NCBI RefSeq assembly: GCF_031020795.1
Contig: NZ_JAVHJP010000005.1
Coordinates: forward strand, 189,362 to 253,361
From: Hydrogenophaga pseudoflava
GTDB lineage: Bacteria; Pseudomonadota; Gammaproteobacteria; Burkholderiales; Burkholderiaceae_C
Reading direction: 5' to 3'
Length of the DNA stretch: 64,000 bases
Every line of letters begins with the position of its first letter. Position 1 is the first letter of the stretch. The position numbers and the translations under genes are program-made. Below, one piece after another: positions 36,109 to 45,369 of the stretch. The notes beneath the pieces are model-generated. The model saw only the letters and a list, made by a program, of their open reading frames with translations, was not told the DNA's origin and did not search any database.

Positions 36109-37008
36109 ATGACCGCCGTCCAACGCAAAGACCACCTCGACACCTTCGCCATCACCGTTCTGGTGGCCTGCTGCGCCTTCTGGGGCTTCCAGCAGATCCT
36201 GATCAAGTTCGCCGGCCGCGAAATCCCACCGCTGTGGCAGGCCTCGGTGCGCATGGCCGGCGCCACCGCCCTGCTCTGGCTCTGGTGCCAGTTCCGCGGC
36301 GTGAAGCTGTTCAACCGCGACGGCTCGCTCAAGGGCGGCCTGCTCGTGGGCCTGCTGTTCGCGGCCGAGTTCTGCCTGATCTACCTGGGCCTGCAGCACA
36401 CCAGCGCCTCGCGCCTGACCGTGTTCCTCTACACCAGCCCGTTCTGGGTGGCCGTGCTGCTGCCGCGCTTCGTGCCCTCGGAGAAGCTGCGCAAGATCCA
36501 ATGGGTCGGCCTGGTGATCGCCTTCAGCGCCGTGGGCATCGCGTTCAGCGAAGCCTTCCTGCACGGCTCCGCGCCGGGCCAGTGGAAGGGCGACGCCATG
36601 GGCCTGGCGGCCGGCATGTTCTGGGGCCTGACCACCATCGCCATCCGCACCACCAAGGTGGCCGGCGTCCAGGCCGAGAAGTCGCTGTTCTACCAACTGA
36701 GCGTGACCGCCGTGGTCTGCCCGCTGCTGTCGCTGGCGCTGGGCGAGACCTGGTCCTTCGACTACTCCGCGCTGGCCTGGGGCTCGGTGTTTCTGCAGAC
36801 CGCCGTGGGCGCCTTCGCCAGCTACCTGGCCTGGATGTGGATGCTGCGCCACTACCCCGCGACGCAGATGAGCACCTTCACCTTCCTCACCCCGCTGTTC
36901 GCGCTGGTCTTCGGCGTGGTGCTGCTGGGCGAGCCGCTGACGCTGCAGCTGGTGCTGGCGCTGGTGGGCGTGGCGACGGGGATCGTGCTGGTGAGCCGCA
37001 AGGGCTAA
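36109..37008 (+). CDS. EamA-family transporter (DMT superfamily)
   Basis: 299-residue inner-membrane protein with ten predicted helices in two EamA repeats (first about 12-140, second about 160-295). Typical features are FWGFQQILIKF in helix 1 and LLGEPLTLQLVLALVGVATGIVL at the end (key part GEPLTLQLVLALVGV). Such proteins often export amino acids or metabolites. It follows the flavin reductase gene by 62 bases and may belong to the same catabolic region. No clear ribosome-binding site before ATG 36109. Confidence 0.9.
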   Translation: MTAVQRKDHLDTFAITVLVACCAFWGFQQILIKFAGREIPPLWQASVRMAGATALLWLWCQFRGVKLFNRDGSLKGGLLVGLLFAAEFCLIYLGLQHTSASRLTVFLYTSPFWVAVLLPRFVPSEKLRKIQWVGLVIAFSAVGIAFSEAFLHGSAPGQWKGDAMGLAAGMFWGLTTIAIRTTKVAGVQAEKSLFYQLSVTAVVCPLLSLALGETWSFDYSALAWGSVFLQTAVGAFASYLAWMWMLRHYPATQMSTFTFLTPLFALVFGVVLLGEPLTLQLVLALVGVATGIVLVSRKG

Positions 37009-37030
37009 ACGACTTCAAGCATCGGCAAGG

Positions 37031-37258
37031 TCAGTGACCGCGGAAGCGCGCCCACAGCACCAACGTCACGACCACCACCAGCACCCCCACCCAGGTCAGC
37101 ACATGACCCAGGGTGGTGGCGCACCCGAAGGTGAATTCGTTGGCGACGCACCGGACCTCGTCGCCCTGCGTCATCCAGCGGTAGATCGCCGTGCCTGCGG
37201 TGAAGCAGACCGACAGACCCACCAGGGTCAGCGCGATCACCTCCAACAGCTTCTTCAT
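37031..37258 (-). CDS. Small hypothetical membrane protein
   Basis: 75-residue protein with two transmembrane helices (about 6-26, VIALTLVGLSVCFTAGTAI, and 51-70, LTWVGVLVVVVTLVLWA) and two Cys in the short outside loop (VRCVANEFTFGCATT) that could pair. ATG at 37258 with gggagg upstream supports translation. Unknown function. Confidence 0.65.
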   Translation of the reverse strand: MKKLLEVIALTLVGLSVCFTAGTAIYRWMTQGDEVRCVANEFTFGCATTLGHVLTWVGVLVVVVTLVLWARFRGH

Positions 37259-37370
37259 TTGCAGCCTCCCGGAATTGGCTGTCTGAAACACTAACACCAA
37301 GGCCCGGGTTCGCGCGCCCGAAGGGGCGGTGGATCGGCCCGGAGGCCGACCCACGACTTCCCTCCATCCC

Positions 37371-39167
37371 TCACCGCAGGTGGTGCACCGCCGCCTGCCC
37401 GTACACCGGCGTGTCCAGCCCCTCATACCGCGCCTTCAGTTGCAGCGACAGGAACTGCGAGTAGTGGCGGCTCTGGTGCAGGTTGCCGCCGTGGATCCAG
37501 AGCTGCTTCTGGTTGGTCGGCTTCCACATGTTGCGCAGTTCGCCTTCCCACGGCCCCGGGTCCTTCGTCGTGCTGGAGCCCAGGCCCCAGACCTTGCCGA
37601 CGCGGTCGGCCACTTCGGGCGACACCAGGTCGGCCAGCCAGTGGTTCATCGAGCCGTAGCCGGTGGCGTAGACGATCAGGTCGGCCGGCAGTTCGGTGCC
37701 GTCGGTGAGCGTCACGCTCTTGGGGTTGATGCGCTCGATGTTCACGCCGCTCTTGAGCTTGATGCTGCCGTTGGCCACCAGCTCGCTCGCGCCGACGTCG
37801 ATGTAGTAGCCCGAGCCGCGGCGCAGGTACTTCATGAACAGGCCCGAGCCGTCGTCGCCGAAGTCGAGCAGGAAGCCCGCCTTCTCCAGCCGGCTGTAGA
37901 GGTCCGCGTCGCGCTTCTTCATCTCCTCGTACACGGGGATGTGGAAGCTGTGCATGATCTTGTAGGGCACGCTGGCGAAGATCAGGTCGGCCTTGTGGTG
38001 GTCGATGCCGTTCTTCACCGCCTCCTCGCTGTACAGCCCGCCCAGCGCCAGCTCCATCAGCGAGTTCGACGGCGCAATGTGCGTGCTCGTGCGCTGGATC
38101 ATGGTGACGTCGGCGCCGTGTTCCCACAGCGCCGCACAGATGTCGTGCGCCGAGTTGTTGGAGCCGAGCACCACCGCCTTCTTGCCCGCGTACTTTTCGG
38201 GGCCGGGGTGCTTGCTGGAGTGGTGCTGGTCGCCCTCGAAGGTCTCGGCGCCCGCGATCTTGGGCACGTTCGGGTAGCCCGAGACCCCCAGCGCGAACAC
38301 CAGCTGCTTGGGCCGCAGCGTCACCTCTTCACCGTTGCGGTCGACCACCACGGTCCACTCGCCCTTGGCCTCGTCGTAGCTGGCCTTCTTGGCGGTGGTG
38401 GAGCCCCAGTAGTTGATCTCCATGACCTTGGTGTACATCTCCAGCCAGTCGCCCACCTTGTCCTTGGGCGCGAACACCGGCCAGTCGTCCGGGAAGGGCA
38501 GATACGGCAGGTGGTCGTACCAGACCGGGTCGTGCAGGCACAGGCTCTTGTAGCGGTTGCGCCAGCTGTCGCCGGGCCGCGGGTTCTTCTCGACCACGAT
38601 GGTCGGCACGCCCAGGCGGCGCAGCCGCGCGGCCAGGATGATGCCGCCCTGCCCGCCGCCGATGATGACCACGTAGGGCTGCTCTTCGTAGCCCAGCCGG
38701 GCCTGCTCGTCCTGCCGCAGTTCGAGCCAGCTCTTGCGGCCCTTGTGCACGCCGTGTTCGGCGCCCTTGATGCGGCGAGGCCCCTTCTTCTCTTCAAAGC
38801 CCTTGAGCTCGACCATGGTGGTCAGCAGGGTCCAGGCCTTGTCGCCTTTGAGGCGCAGGTGGCCGCGGCCGCGCGAGACGCGGGTCTCGAAGGTGAACCA
38901 GGCTTCGGTGACGCCGTCGGCCTCGGTGGCCTCGCCGTCGAGCTGGAAGTTGGACGCGCCCGCGTCGGCCTGGCGCGCGGCGAGCATGTCGCGCACCGCG
39001 TCGTGGCCTTCCTGCGTGCGGATGTTCCAGGTGAAGGACACGAGGTCGCGCCAGTAGCAGTCGGCGTCGAAGAGGGGCAGCACGTTGTCGGGATTGCCGG
39101 AGGCCAGGGCGGCTCCGAAAGCGTCCAGCCAGCGCTGGGCCCGCTGGGAGGGCGTGTTTGCAGTCAT
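37371..39167 (-). CDS. NTF2-domain/flavin monooxygenase fusion (FMO-like)
   Basis: 598-residue protein. Residues 1-125 are an NTF2/SnoaL-like domain (WLDAFGAALASGNPDNVLPLFDADCYWRD; key part NVLPLFDADCYWRD). The rest is an FMO-type oxidoreductase with the FAD motif GGGQGG (170-175), an NADPH motif GSNNSAHD (335-342) and a Baeyer-Villiger/FMO-like segment FEGDQHHSSKHPG (310-322). ATYGY-type motif near the end is ATGYGS. Likely oxygenates a small ketone, amine or similar compound. ATG at 39167 has caggagac upstream. A sigma-54 promoter and TGTCAC sites precede it, and an AcoR-type activator gene lies upstream, so expression should be substrate-induced. Confidence 0.9.
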   Translation of the reverse strand: MTANTPSQRAQRWLDAFGAALASGNPDNVLPLFDADCYWRDLVSFTWNIRTQEGHDAVRDMLAARQADAGASNFQLDGEATEADGVTEAWFTFETRVSRGRGHLRLKGDKAWTLLTTMVELKGFEEKKGPRRIKGAEHGVHKGRKSWLELRQDEQARLGYEEQPYVVIIGGGQGGIILAARLRRLGVPTIVVEKNPRPGDSWRNRYKSLCLHDPVWYDHLPYLPFPDDWPVFAPKDKVGDWLEMYTKVMEINYWGSTTAKKASYDEAKGEWTVVVDRNGEEVTLRPKQLVFALGVSGYPNVPKIAGAETFEGDQHHSSKHPGPEKYAGKKAVVLGSNNSAHDICAALWEHGADVTMIQRTSTHIAPSNSLMELALGGLYSEEAVKNGIDHHKADLIFASVPYKIMHSFHIPVYEEMKKRDADLYSRLEKAGFLLDFGDDGSGLFMKYLRRGSGYYIDVGASELVANGSIKLKSGVNIERINPKSVTLTDGTELPADLIVYATGYGSMNHWLADLVSPEVADRVGKVWGLGSSTTKDPGPWEGELRNMWKPTNQKQLWIHGGNLHQSRHYSQFLSLQLKARYEGLDTPVYGQAAVHHLR

Positions 39168-39217
39168 GGGTTGTCTCCTGTGATGCCGGCCTCGGTGCGG
39201 GCCGGTGCCTTGTGCAT

Positions 39218-39233
39218 CACAAGACGCGTGCCA
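39218..39233 (-). promoter_or_regulatory. Sigma-54 promoter of the FMO gene
   Basis: Minus-strand TGGCACGCGTCTTGTG matches the -24/-12 consensus TGGCAC-N5-TTGCA except for T in place of C in TTGC. It lies about 50 bases before the FMO start codon. Confidence 0.7.
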
Positions 39234-39288
39234 TGCGGGCGGCGCGCGCAAGTGCTTGATCTGCTTGCAGATTTCAAGCAGCGATGGG

Positions 39289-39335
39289 TGTCACAACCCG
39301 TGCACCTGTCACCCACCCGGAGTGACAGCTGTCAC
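39289..39335. promoter_or_regulatory. Upstream activator sites with TGTCAC half-sites
   Basis: TGTCAC occurs at 39289, 39307 and 39330. The last is part of a perfect 14-bp palindrome GTGACAGCTGTCAC (39322-39335). The palindrome centre is about 96 bases upstream of the -24 element, normal for an enhancer-binding protein. Confidence 0.6.
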
Positions 39336-39443
39336 GGCATCTCCGGCGCGCAGTGTCTGATGCCAGAACGCCGCGGAACCGGCTTTGCCGGGCCGCCAGC
39401 GTTGCCCCCCTCTGGGGGTCGCGCGCAGCGCGGCAGGGGGCGT

Positions 39444-41354
<1,911 letters not shown>

Positions 41355-41436
41355 GGCGCGTCTCCGGGACAAAGGCTGGCAGGCTGCGGAAAGCCTTGCA
41401 CCTTCGGATCAGCGCGGGGTGGTGTCAATGGAGGGT

Positions 41437-41562
41437 TTACCCGGGGAGGCGGTGGACAAGCCATTGGTCAATGACCTCTTGGACACGGGCTGCGTATCTA
41501 GCCCCTCCAAACAGCCATCCATAAAGAGTTGGTCGATCAGCTGCGGAGCAGCATTGAGCCAA
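41437..41562 (-). pseudogene. Coding-like remnant after the SHOCT gene stop
   Basis: Directly after the TAG stop of the SHOCT lipoprotein, the same frame stays open for 41 codons to a TAA. The translation (LYGWLFGGARYAARVQEVID is the core) looks protein-like and recalls the C-terminus of LysR effector domains. It has only a TTG as possible start. It may be a decayed gene end left by rearrangement. Confidence 0.25.
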
Positions 41563-42060
41563 CTATTGACCGCTCAGTAGCCGCCTCTTCTGCTGATCAA
41601 ACTCAACATCGTTGAGCAAGCCTCGCTTCTTCAGATCCTCCAGCTTCAGCAGTTCCGAGTACAAGTCTTTTGGCGCCTGAACGGAGCCCGACGGCTGAGG
41701 CGCAAGAGGCGACTTCACCTCAATGACTTGATCCGGCACCTTTTCCAATCTTGGTCTGCCGAGTTGCGGATCCCCTTCAGAAAGACACATGAACTGGACT
41801 TCCGCAGTTGCGTTTTTGCCGAAGGCCATGTCTGACTGTTGGGTGTTTATCACCTGAACCTTTTTGCCAAGACCAGCACAGTGTTTTTGCGCTTCCGCAA
41901 AAGCCAATGCCTTTGCCTCCGTACCGCTAAAACCCCCGGGGCTCTTGCCCTGACTACCGATCATGTAAGTGTCTTGTCCAATCTGAATGACACCAGTTGT
42001 AGACGTACACGCAGATAGAAGCAGCACGAAAGCAGCCACCACATACCTTTGACGTTGCAT
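41563..42060 (-). CDS. SHOCT-domain lipoprotein
   Basis: 165-residue lipoprotein with lipobox LLLSAC (Cys about 17-18). The C-terminal 30 residues are a SHOCT domain (LLKLEDLKKRGLLNDVEFDQQKRRLL; key part LKKRGLLNDVEFDQQK). The middle has Cys residues in QKHCAGLG and VQFMCLSE. Start ATG at 42060 with ggaggagag upstream. Base composition is clearly less GC-rich than the surroundings. Role unknown; SHOCT segments act in oligomer formation. Confidence 0.85.
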   Translation of the reverse strand: MQRQRYVVAAFVLLLSACTSTTGVIQIGQDTYMIGSQGKSPGGFSGTEAKALAFAEAQKHCAGLGKKVQVINTQQSDMAFGKNATAEVQFMCLSEGDPQLGRPRLEKVPDQVIEVKSPLAPQPSGSVQAPKDLYSELLKLEDLKKRGLLNDVEFDQQKRRLLSGQ

Positions 42061-42311
42061 CTCTCCTCCAGAAACCGGTTGAAAGAAGATGGTATCAAGG
42101 TGATGTCCCAAGTCGAAACGCGCCGACCCGTCATGACCTCAATCGATATTGCCGCTCTAAGGCGGGTGAAAGGCGTTATTGGCACAGGGGACTTGCAGCA
42201 AACTTGGCCAATGAGTCATCGGACAGTTTGCATCTGAGGTGCGTCGCGCCTGCTTTGGACACCTTCCAGCTTGGTCAACCCGGCAGTTCGCTGGACGGTG
42301 AAAAGTCGCTC
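42061..42311. other. Non-coding lower-GC gap
   Basis: Between the SHOCT gene and methionine aminopeptidase gene. No open frame with a start signal, no RNA gene and no clear promoter were seen apart from the SHOCT ribosome-binding site at the left end. Confidence 0.5.
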
Positions 42312-42353
42312 ATTCACCTGTTGCCATCAAAAAATGCAATCCAACAGGTGAAT
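42312..42353. repeat. Perfect 12-bp inverted repeat at end of map gene
   Basis: ATTCACCTGTTG (42312-42323) and CAACAGGTGAAT (42342-42353) with an 18-base A-rich loop, four bases after the map stop. It can form a hairpin in the 3' untranslated RNA, but no T run follows it directly. Confidence 0.65.
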
Positions 42354-42357
42354 CCTT

Positions 42358-43134
42358 TCAAATCAACGACTTATCCCACGTCGTCAGCACCTCAAACCCC
42401 TGCTCCGTCACCGCCACCATGTGTTCCCACTGCGCCGAGAGCGAGCGGTCCTTGGTCACCACCGTCCAGCCGTCGGCCAGCTGGCGGGTCTCGCGTTTGC
42501 CGGCGTTGAGCATGGGTTCGATGGTGAAGACCATGCCGGCCTCCAGCCGCAGGCCCTGGCCGCGCTGGCCGTAGTGCAGCACGTTGGGTTCGTCGTGGTA
42601 GATCTGGCCGATGCCGTGGCCGCAGTACTCGCGCACCACGCTGAAGTGCTCGCGGTGCGCGACGCTCTGGATGGCGTGGCCCACGTCGCCGAGCGTGGCG
42701 CCGGGCCGCACCTGCCGGATGCCGGCCAGTAGTGCTTCGTAGGTGGTGTCCACCAGCCGCCGCGCCAGGGTGCTGGGCGTGCCGACGCAGAACATGCGGC
42801 TGGTGTCGCCGAACCAGCCATCCTTGAGCACGGCCACGTCGATGTTGACGATGTCGCCGGCCTTGAGGATCTTGTCGGCCGCGGGGATGCCGTGGCAGAC
42901 CACGTGGTTGACCGAGGTGAGGATGGTCTTGGGGTAGCCGTGGTAACCGAGGTTGGCGGGGATGGCGCCCTGCACGTTGACGATGTGTTCGTGGCAGAGG
43001 CGGTCGAGCGCTTCGGTGCTGACGCCGGGCACGACGTGCGGCTCGATCATGGCCAGCACCTCGGCGGCCAGCTGCGCAGAGCGCCTTGCCATGACCAGTT
43101 CGTCGGCGCTGCGGATGGGGACGCTGCGCGCCAT
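42358..43134 (-). CDS. map: Type I methionine aminopeptidase
   Basis: 258-residue Map that removes the initiator Met from new proteins. Metal ligands are visible in NIDVAVLKDGWFGDTSR (two Asp), HGIGQIYHDEP (His), FTIEPML (Glu) and WEHMVAV (Glu), and the substrate His in VVCHGIP. Length is normal for type Ia. The housekeeping map usually precedes rpsB-tsf or follows other genes; here it follows a ParD-like gene with a four-base overlap (ATGA), so it may be a second, specialised copy. Confidence 0.95.
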   Translation of the reverse strand: MARSVPIRSADELVMARRSAQLAAEVLAMIEPHVVPGVSTEALDRLCHEHIVNVQGAIPANLGYHGYPKTILTSVNHVVCHGIPAADKILKAGDIVNIDVAVLKDGWFGDTSRMFCVGTPSTLARRLVDTTYEALLAGIRQVRPGATLGDVGHAIQSVAHREHFSVVREYCGHGIGQIYHDEPNVLHYGQRGQGLRLEAGMVFTIEPMLNAGKRETRQLADGWTVVTKDRSLSAQWEHMVAVTEQGFEVLTTWDKSLI

Positions 43135-43403
43135 CAGTGGCGGCCTTTGGCGGTGGCCGCGGCGGCGGTCTTGGGTGGCGCGGCCGTGCCGAGGGTGGCG
43201 GCGTTGGTGAGGTCGAGGCCGCCGCTGAGTTCGGCCTGGATCAGCAGCTGGCAGATGGCGCGGTAGTCGAGATCCGGGTGCATTTCGGTGAGCATGCCGA
43301 CGCGCATCCAGTGCTCGGCCTGCGCGTTGATGGACCGGCTCAGCGCCGTGCCCGCGACCCGCAGGTTCTCATGCATCTGGTCGGAAATCTTGACGATGCC
43401 CAC
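43134..43403 (-). CDS. ParD-like antitoxin-family protein
   Basis: 89-residue protein. The first 60 residues (VKISDQMHENLRVAGTALSRSINAQAEHW; key part SRSINAQAEHWMRVG) resemble the ParD-like ribbon-helix-helix family. The C-terminal 25 residues are Ala/Thr-rich and look disordered. No ParE toxin follows; the overlapping downstream gene is methionine aminopeptidase. ATG at 43403 with ggag upstream. An inverted repeat covers the promoter, as expected for an autoregulated RHH protein. Confidence 0.75.
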   Translation of the reverse strand: MGIVKISDQMHENLRVAGTALSRSINAQAEHWMRVGMLTEMHPDLDYRAICQLLIQAELSGGLDLTNAATLGTAAPPKTAAAATAKGRH

Positions 43404-43414
43404 GGGTGGACTCC

Positions 43415-43449
43415 ATATGAAACATATACGGATTGTATTTGCTTCATAT
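43415..43449. promoter_or_regulatory. Promoter and operator of the ParD-like/map operon
   Basis: AT-rich patch with inverted repeat ATATGAA (43415-43421) and TTCATAT (43443-43449) around a minus-strand TACAAT (43437-43432). The layout suits a repressor that covers the -10 element. Confidence 0.5.
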
Positions 43450-43523
43450 CGTCTCTGGTTCTGGCTGTGGCACCGTTCGTGGGCAGCGCGGAACCGGGCG
43501 GTGGCTTGATCAGAACAGCGGGC

Positions 43524-44066
43524 CTATGCCCCGGAACGCTCGAAGTACCGCTGATAGAAGCCCAAGTACCTGGTGTTCACCTGCAGACAGGTGAGCTGTG
43601 AGTACTTCAAGCGTTCTATCTTTGACCACCACTTGCCTGTTCCGCTGAACGACTGAAACTCAACCTGCGCTGCGGTTGCACGAACGGGCCGCCCTATGGC
43701 GAATTCAGGAGATGGTCCGAGTTCTCGCTCAAGGATCATCAAGGGGCAGTGCTCAGAAAGTTGTCGAATCAGCGTGCCCCAATCATCGAGCTCCAGCGAC
43801 ACCGGCGTTTGCGATCCGGGACGAATGCCTTCTTTCTTCAGAAGGCGTTCCTGAAACTCATCGGTAGCAGTTCGCCGCACTTCGGTGATGTCGCTTCGAC
43901 GAAGAACCATGAGCCCGTCGATCTGAAAGTCATAGACGTACTCGAGAGCCAGCAGGTTGTCCGACAGCCCGACGAGGAAGCCCTGAATGCCGTAGCCGTC
44001 GATATCTTGTCGGCGGATCGACACGAGGCGTCGTGACTTCAAAAGGGTGGACAGGGTATGGGACAT
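43524..44066 (-). CDS. Hypothetical protein with Lsm/SH3-like N-terminus
   Basis: 180-residue cytoplasmic protein. The first 65 residues predict a small beta-barrel (SRRLVSIRRQDIDGYGIQGF, LLALEYVYDFQIDG, VLRRSDITEVRR), similar to Sm or SH3-like folds. The rest is mixed. No family recognised. Lower GC than the bulk of the window. It follows another hypothetical gene by 11 bases, so the two form an operon of unknown purpose. Confidence 0.7.
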   Translation of the reverse strand: MSHTLSTLLKSRRLVSIRRQDIDGYGIQGFLVGLSDNLLALEYVYDFQIDGLMVLRRSDITEVRRTATDEFQERLLKKEGIRPGSQTPVSLELDDWGTLIRQLSEHCPLMILERELGPSPEFAIGRPVRATAAQVEFQSFSGTGKWWSKIERLKYSQLTCLQVNTRYLGFYQRYFERSGA

Positions 44067-44077
44067 GCACAGGGTTT

Positions 44078-44566
44078 CTAGCTTGCCGACCAGGTATTGG
44101 TCCGCTCAATTGCCAGGTCGTGCTTGTGGCGCATCAGCGAAATCACCGGCGGGTCTGAAGACAGCACGTGAAAGACCCGGTCTTCGCACCAGAGCACATA
44201 CTCTTTGTAAGGTTCTTCGATCAGCTGCGCGACCGATGTCCGTGACTCAACAAATGTCCGAAACGAGGATGCATCGGCAACATAGAGAAAGCGCCCCTCA
44301 CCCTTTTTCAGCTCCGGGTCGGACTTGTCAAAAGACTCGTTGAAGACGAAGAAGGCGTGCGCATTCGGGAATCTGACTTCAATACACCGACTCTCGGCCT
44401 CGACCCGAACAGGAAAGTAGGGGCCAAGCGCTGTTTCACCGACTTCCACGAACTGCCTCGCCCCTCCCTTGATGCCTTCTACCAATTGGATCGTCAGCGC
44501 ACCGTTCAGCTCTTGTGCGATCGAGTCCAGAAACCAGGTATGTGCTGTATCGAGCACCGCTTGCAT
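44078..44566 (-). CDS. Hypothetical protein
   Basis: 162-residue cytoplasmic protein, helical N-terminus followed by a mixed alpha/beta part (VEAESRCIEVRFPNAHAFFVFNE; key part CIEVRFPNAHAFFVF). No signal, membrane segment or known domain. ATG at 44566 chosen because ggag precedes it; longer frames run into the neighbour. Lower-GC codon use like its partner downstream. Confidence 0.65.
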   Translation of the reverse strand: MQAVLDTAHTWFLDSIAQELNGALTIQLVEGIKGGARQFVEVGETALGPYFPVRVEAESRCIEVRFPNAHAFFVFNESFDKSDPELKKGEGRFLYVADASSFRTFVESRTSVAQLIEEPYKEYVLWCEDRVFHVLSSDPPVISLMRHKHDLAIERTNTWSAS

Positions 44567-44613
44567 AGTGAGTCTCCATTCATCTGAGATGCGACACCGA
44601 ATGGCTGCCTGAG

Positions 44614-44886
44614 TCAAGGCCACTCCCCCGCCAACCACCAGATCCCCACGGCCAACATCACCAGACCAACGATCTCCACCAGGATGGCTGTGCCTGTCTC
44701 CGCCTCATCCACCCCGCCAAAGCGCTCCTGCGGATACCTCCCCAGCGTCACGACACGCAGCAGGCACCAGCCGATCGACCAGCCCACGGTCTGGACGCAC
44801 ACATCCCAGGCCAGCCACCAGAGGAATCGCAGTACGCCGAGCACGAGGCCTCTGGGCGCATCCAGCCAGTCGGGGACATCGATCAT
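44614..44886 (-). CDS. Hypothetical membrane protein
   Basis: 90-residue protein with two hydrophobic segments (about 14-45, Trp-rich, VLRFLWWLAWDVCVQTVGWS, and 66-88, AILVEIVGLVMLAVGIWWLA). No family recognised and no strong ribosome-binding site before ATG 44886, so the start is uncertain. It lies between the two-gene hypothetical operon and a VOC gene, all on the minus strand. Confidence 0.6.
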   Translation of the reverse strand: MIDVPDWLDAPRGLVLGVLRFLWWLAWDVCVQTVGWSIGWCLLRVVTLGRYPQERFGGVDEAETGTAILVEIVGLVMLAVGIWWLAGEWP

Positions 44887-44901
44887 TTATTACTTCCAGG
44901 T

Positions 44902-45345
44902 TCAACGCGATGGACGGGGCGATCCAGGCGCCGCATGGGCGGGCCCTTTGAGTTCAATGATGTTGCCGTCCGGGTCGCAGAAGTACAGGGAGAGCCCTTC
45001 ACCTTCCGCGCCAAAGTTGGTGCTCGCCGGGCCCCTGGGAACGACGCCGTGTTCGGCGAGGTGCGCCACGATGCGCTGTTCGTCGAAGGGCTCCACCCGC
45101 AGGCAGAGGTGGTCGACGTTGCGCCCTTCCGCCTTCGGCCCCTCTCCGCCGATCCGACCCAGCGGTCCGTCGATGGACACGAGGTCCACCATGGACGCGC
45201 CCGCCCGCAGGTGCACCAGGCCGAGTTCGGGCCGCTCGCGCGCGAGGTGGCAGCCGAGCACGCGCTCATAGAACGCCACACTGGCGGCGAGGTCCCGCAC
45301 ACGGAACACGACGTGATCGATGCGTTCGACAGTGAAGGGCAACAT
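44902..45345 (-). CDS. VOC-family (glyoxalase/dioxygenase) protein
   Basis: 147-residue vicinal-oxygen-chelate protein. Two beta-alpha-beta-beta-beta modules are visible: RIDHVVFRVRDLAASVAFYERVLG (key part DHVVFRVRD) and NVDHLCLRVEPFDE, ending in YFCDPDGNIIELKG. His of DHVVF, His of DHLCL and Glu of IIELKG are the usual metal ligands. Similar to small lyases or isomerases of the glyoxalase group; substrate unknown. ATG at 45345. Confidence 0.88.
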   Translation of the reverse strand: MLPFTVERIDHVVFRVRDLAASVAFYERVLGCHLARERPELGLVHLRAGASMVDLVSIDGPLGRIGGEGPKAEGRNVDHLCLRVEPFDEQRIVAHLAEHGVVPRGPASTNFGAEGEGLSLYFCDPDGNIIELKGPAHAAPGSPRPSR

Positions 45346-45369
45346 GGGTGGCGGCGTTGGGAACGGTGA

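Noticed and set aside
43134-43403. Complete ParDE toxin-antitoxin module
   Set aside because: Only the ParD-like half is present; no ParE-type frame is found on either side.
41355-45000. Genomic island or prophage remnant
   Set aside because: Lower GC and hypothetical genes are present, but there is no integrase, transposase, tRNA or direct-repeat border, so only an atypical patch is claimed.
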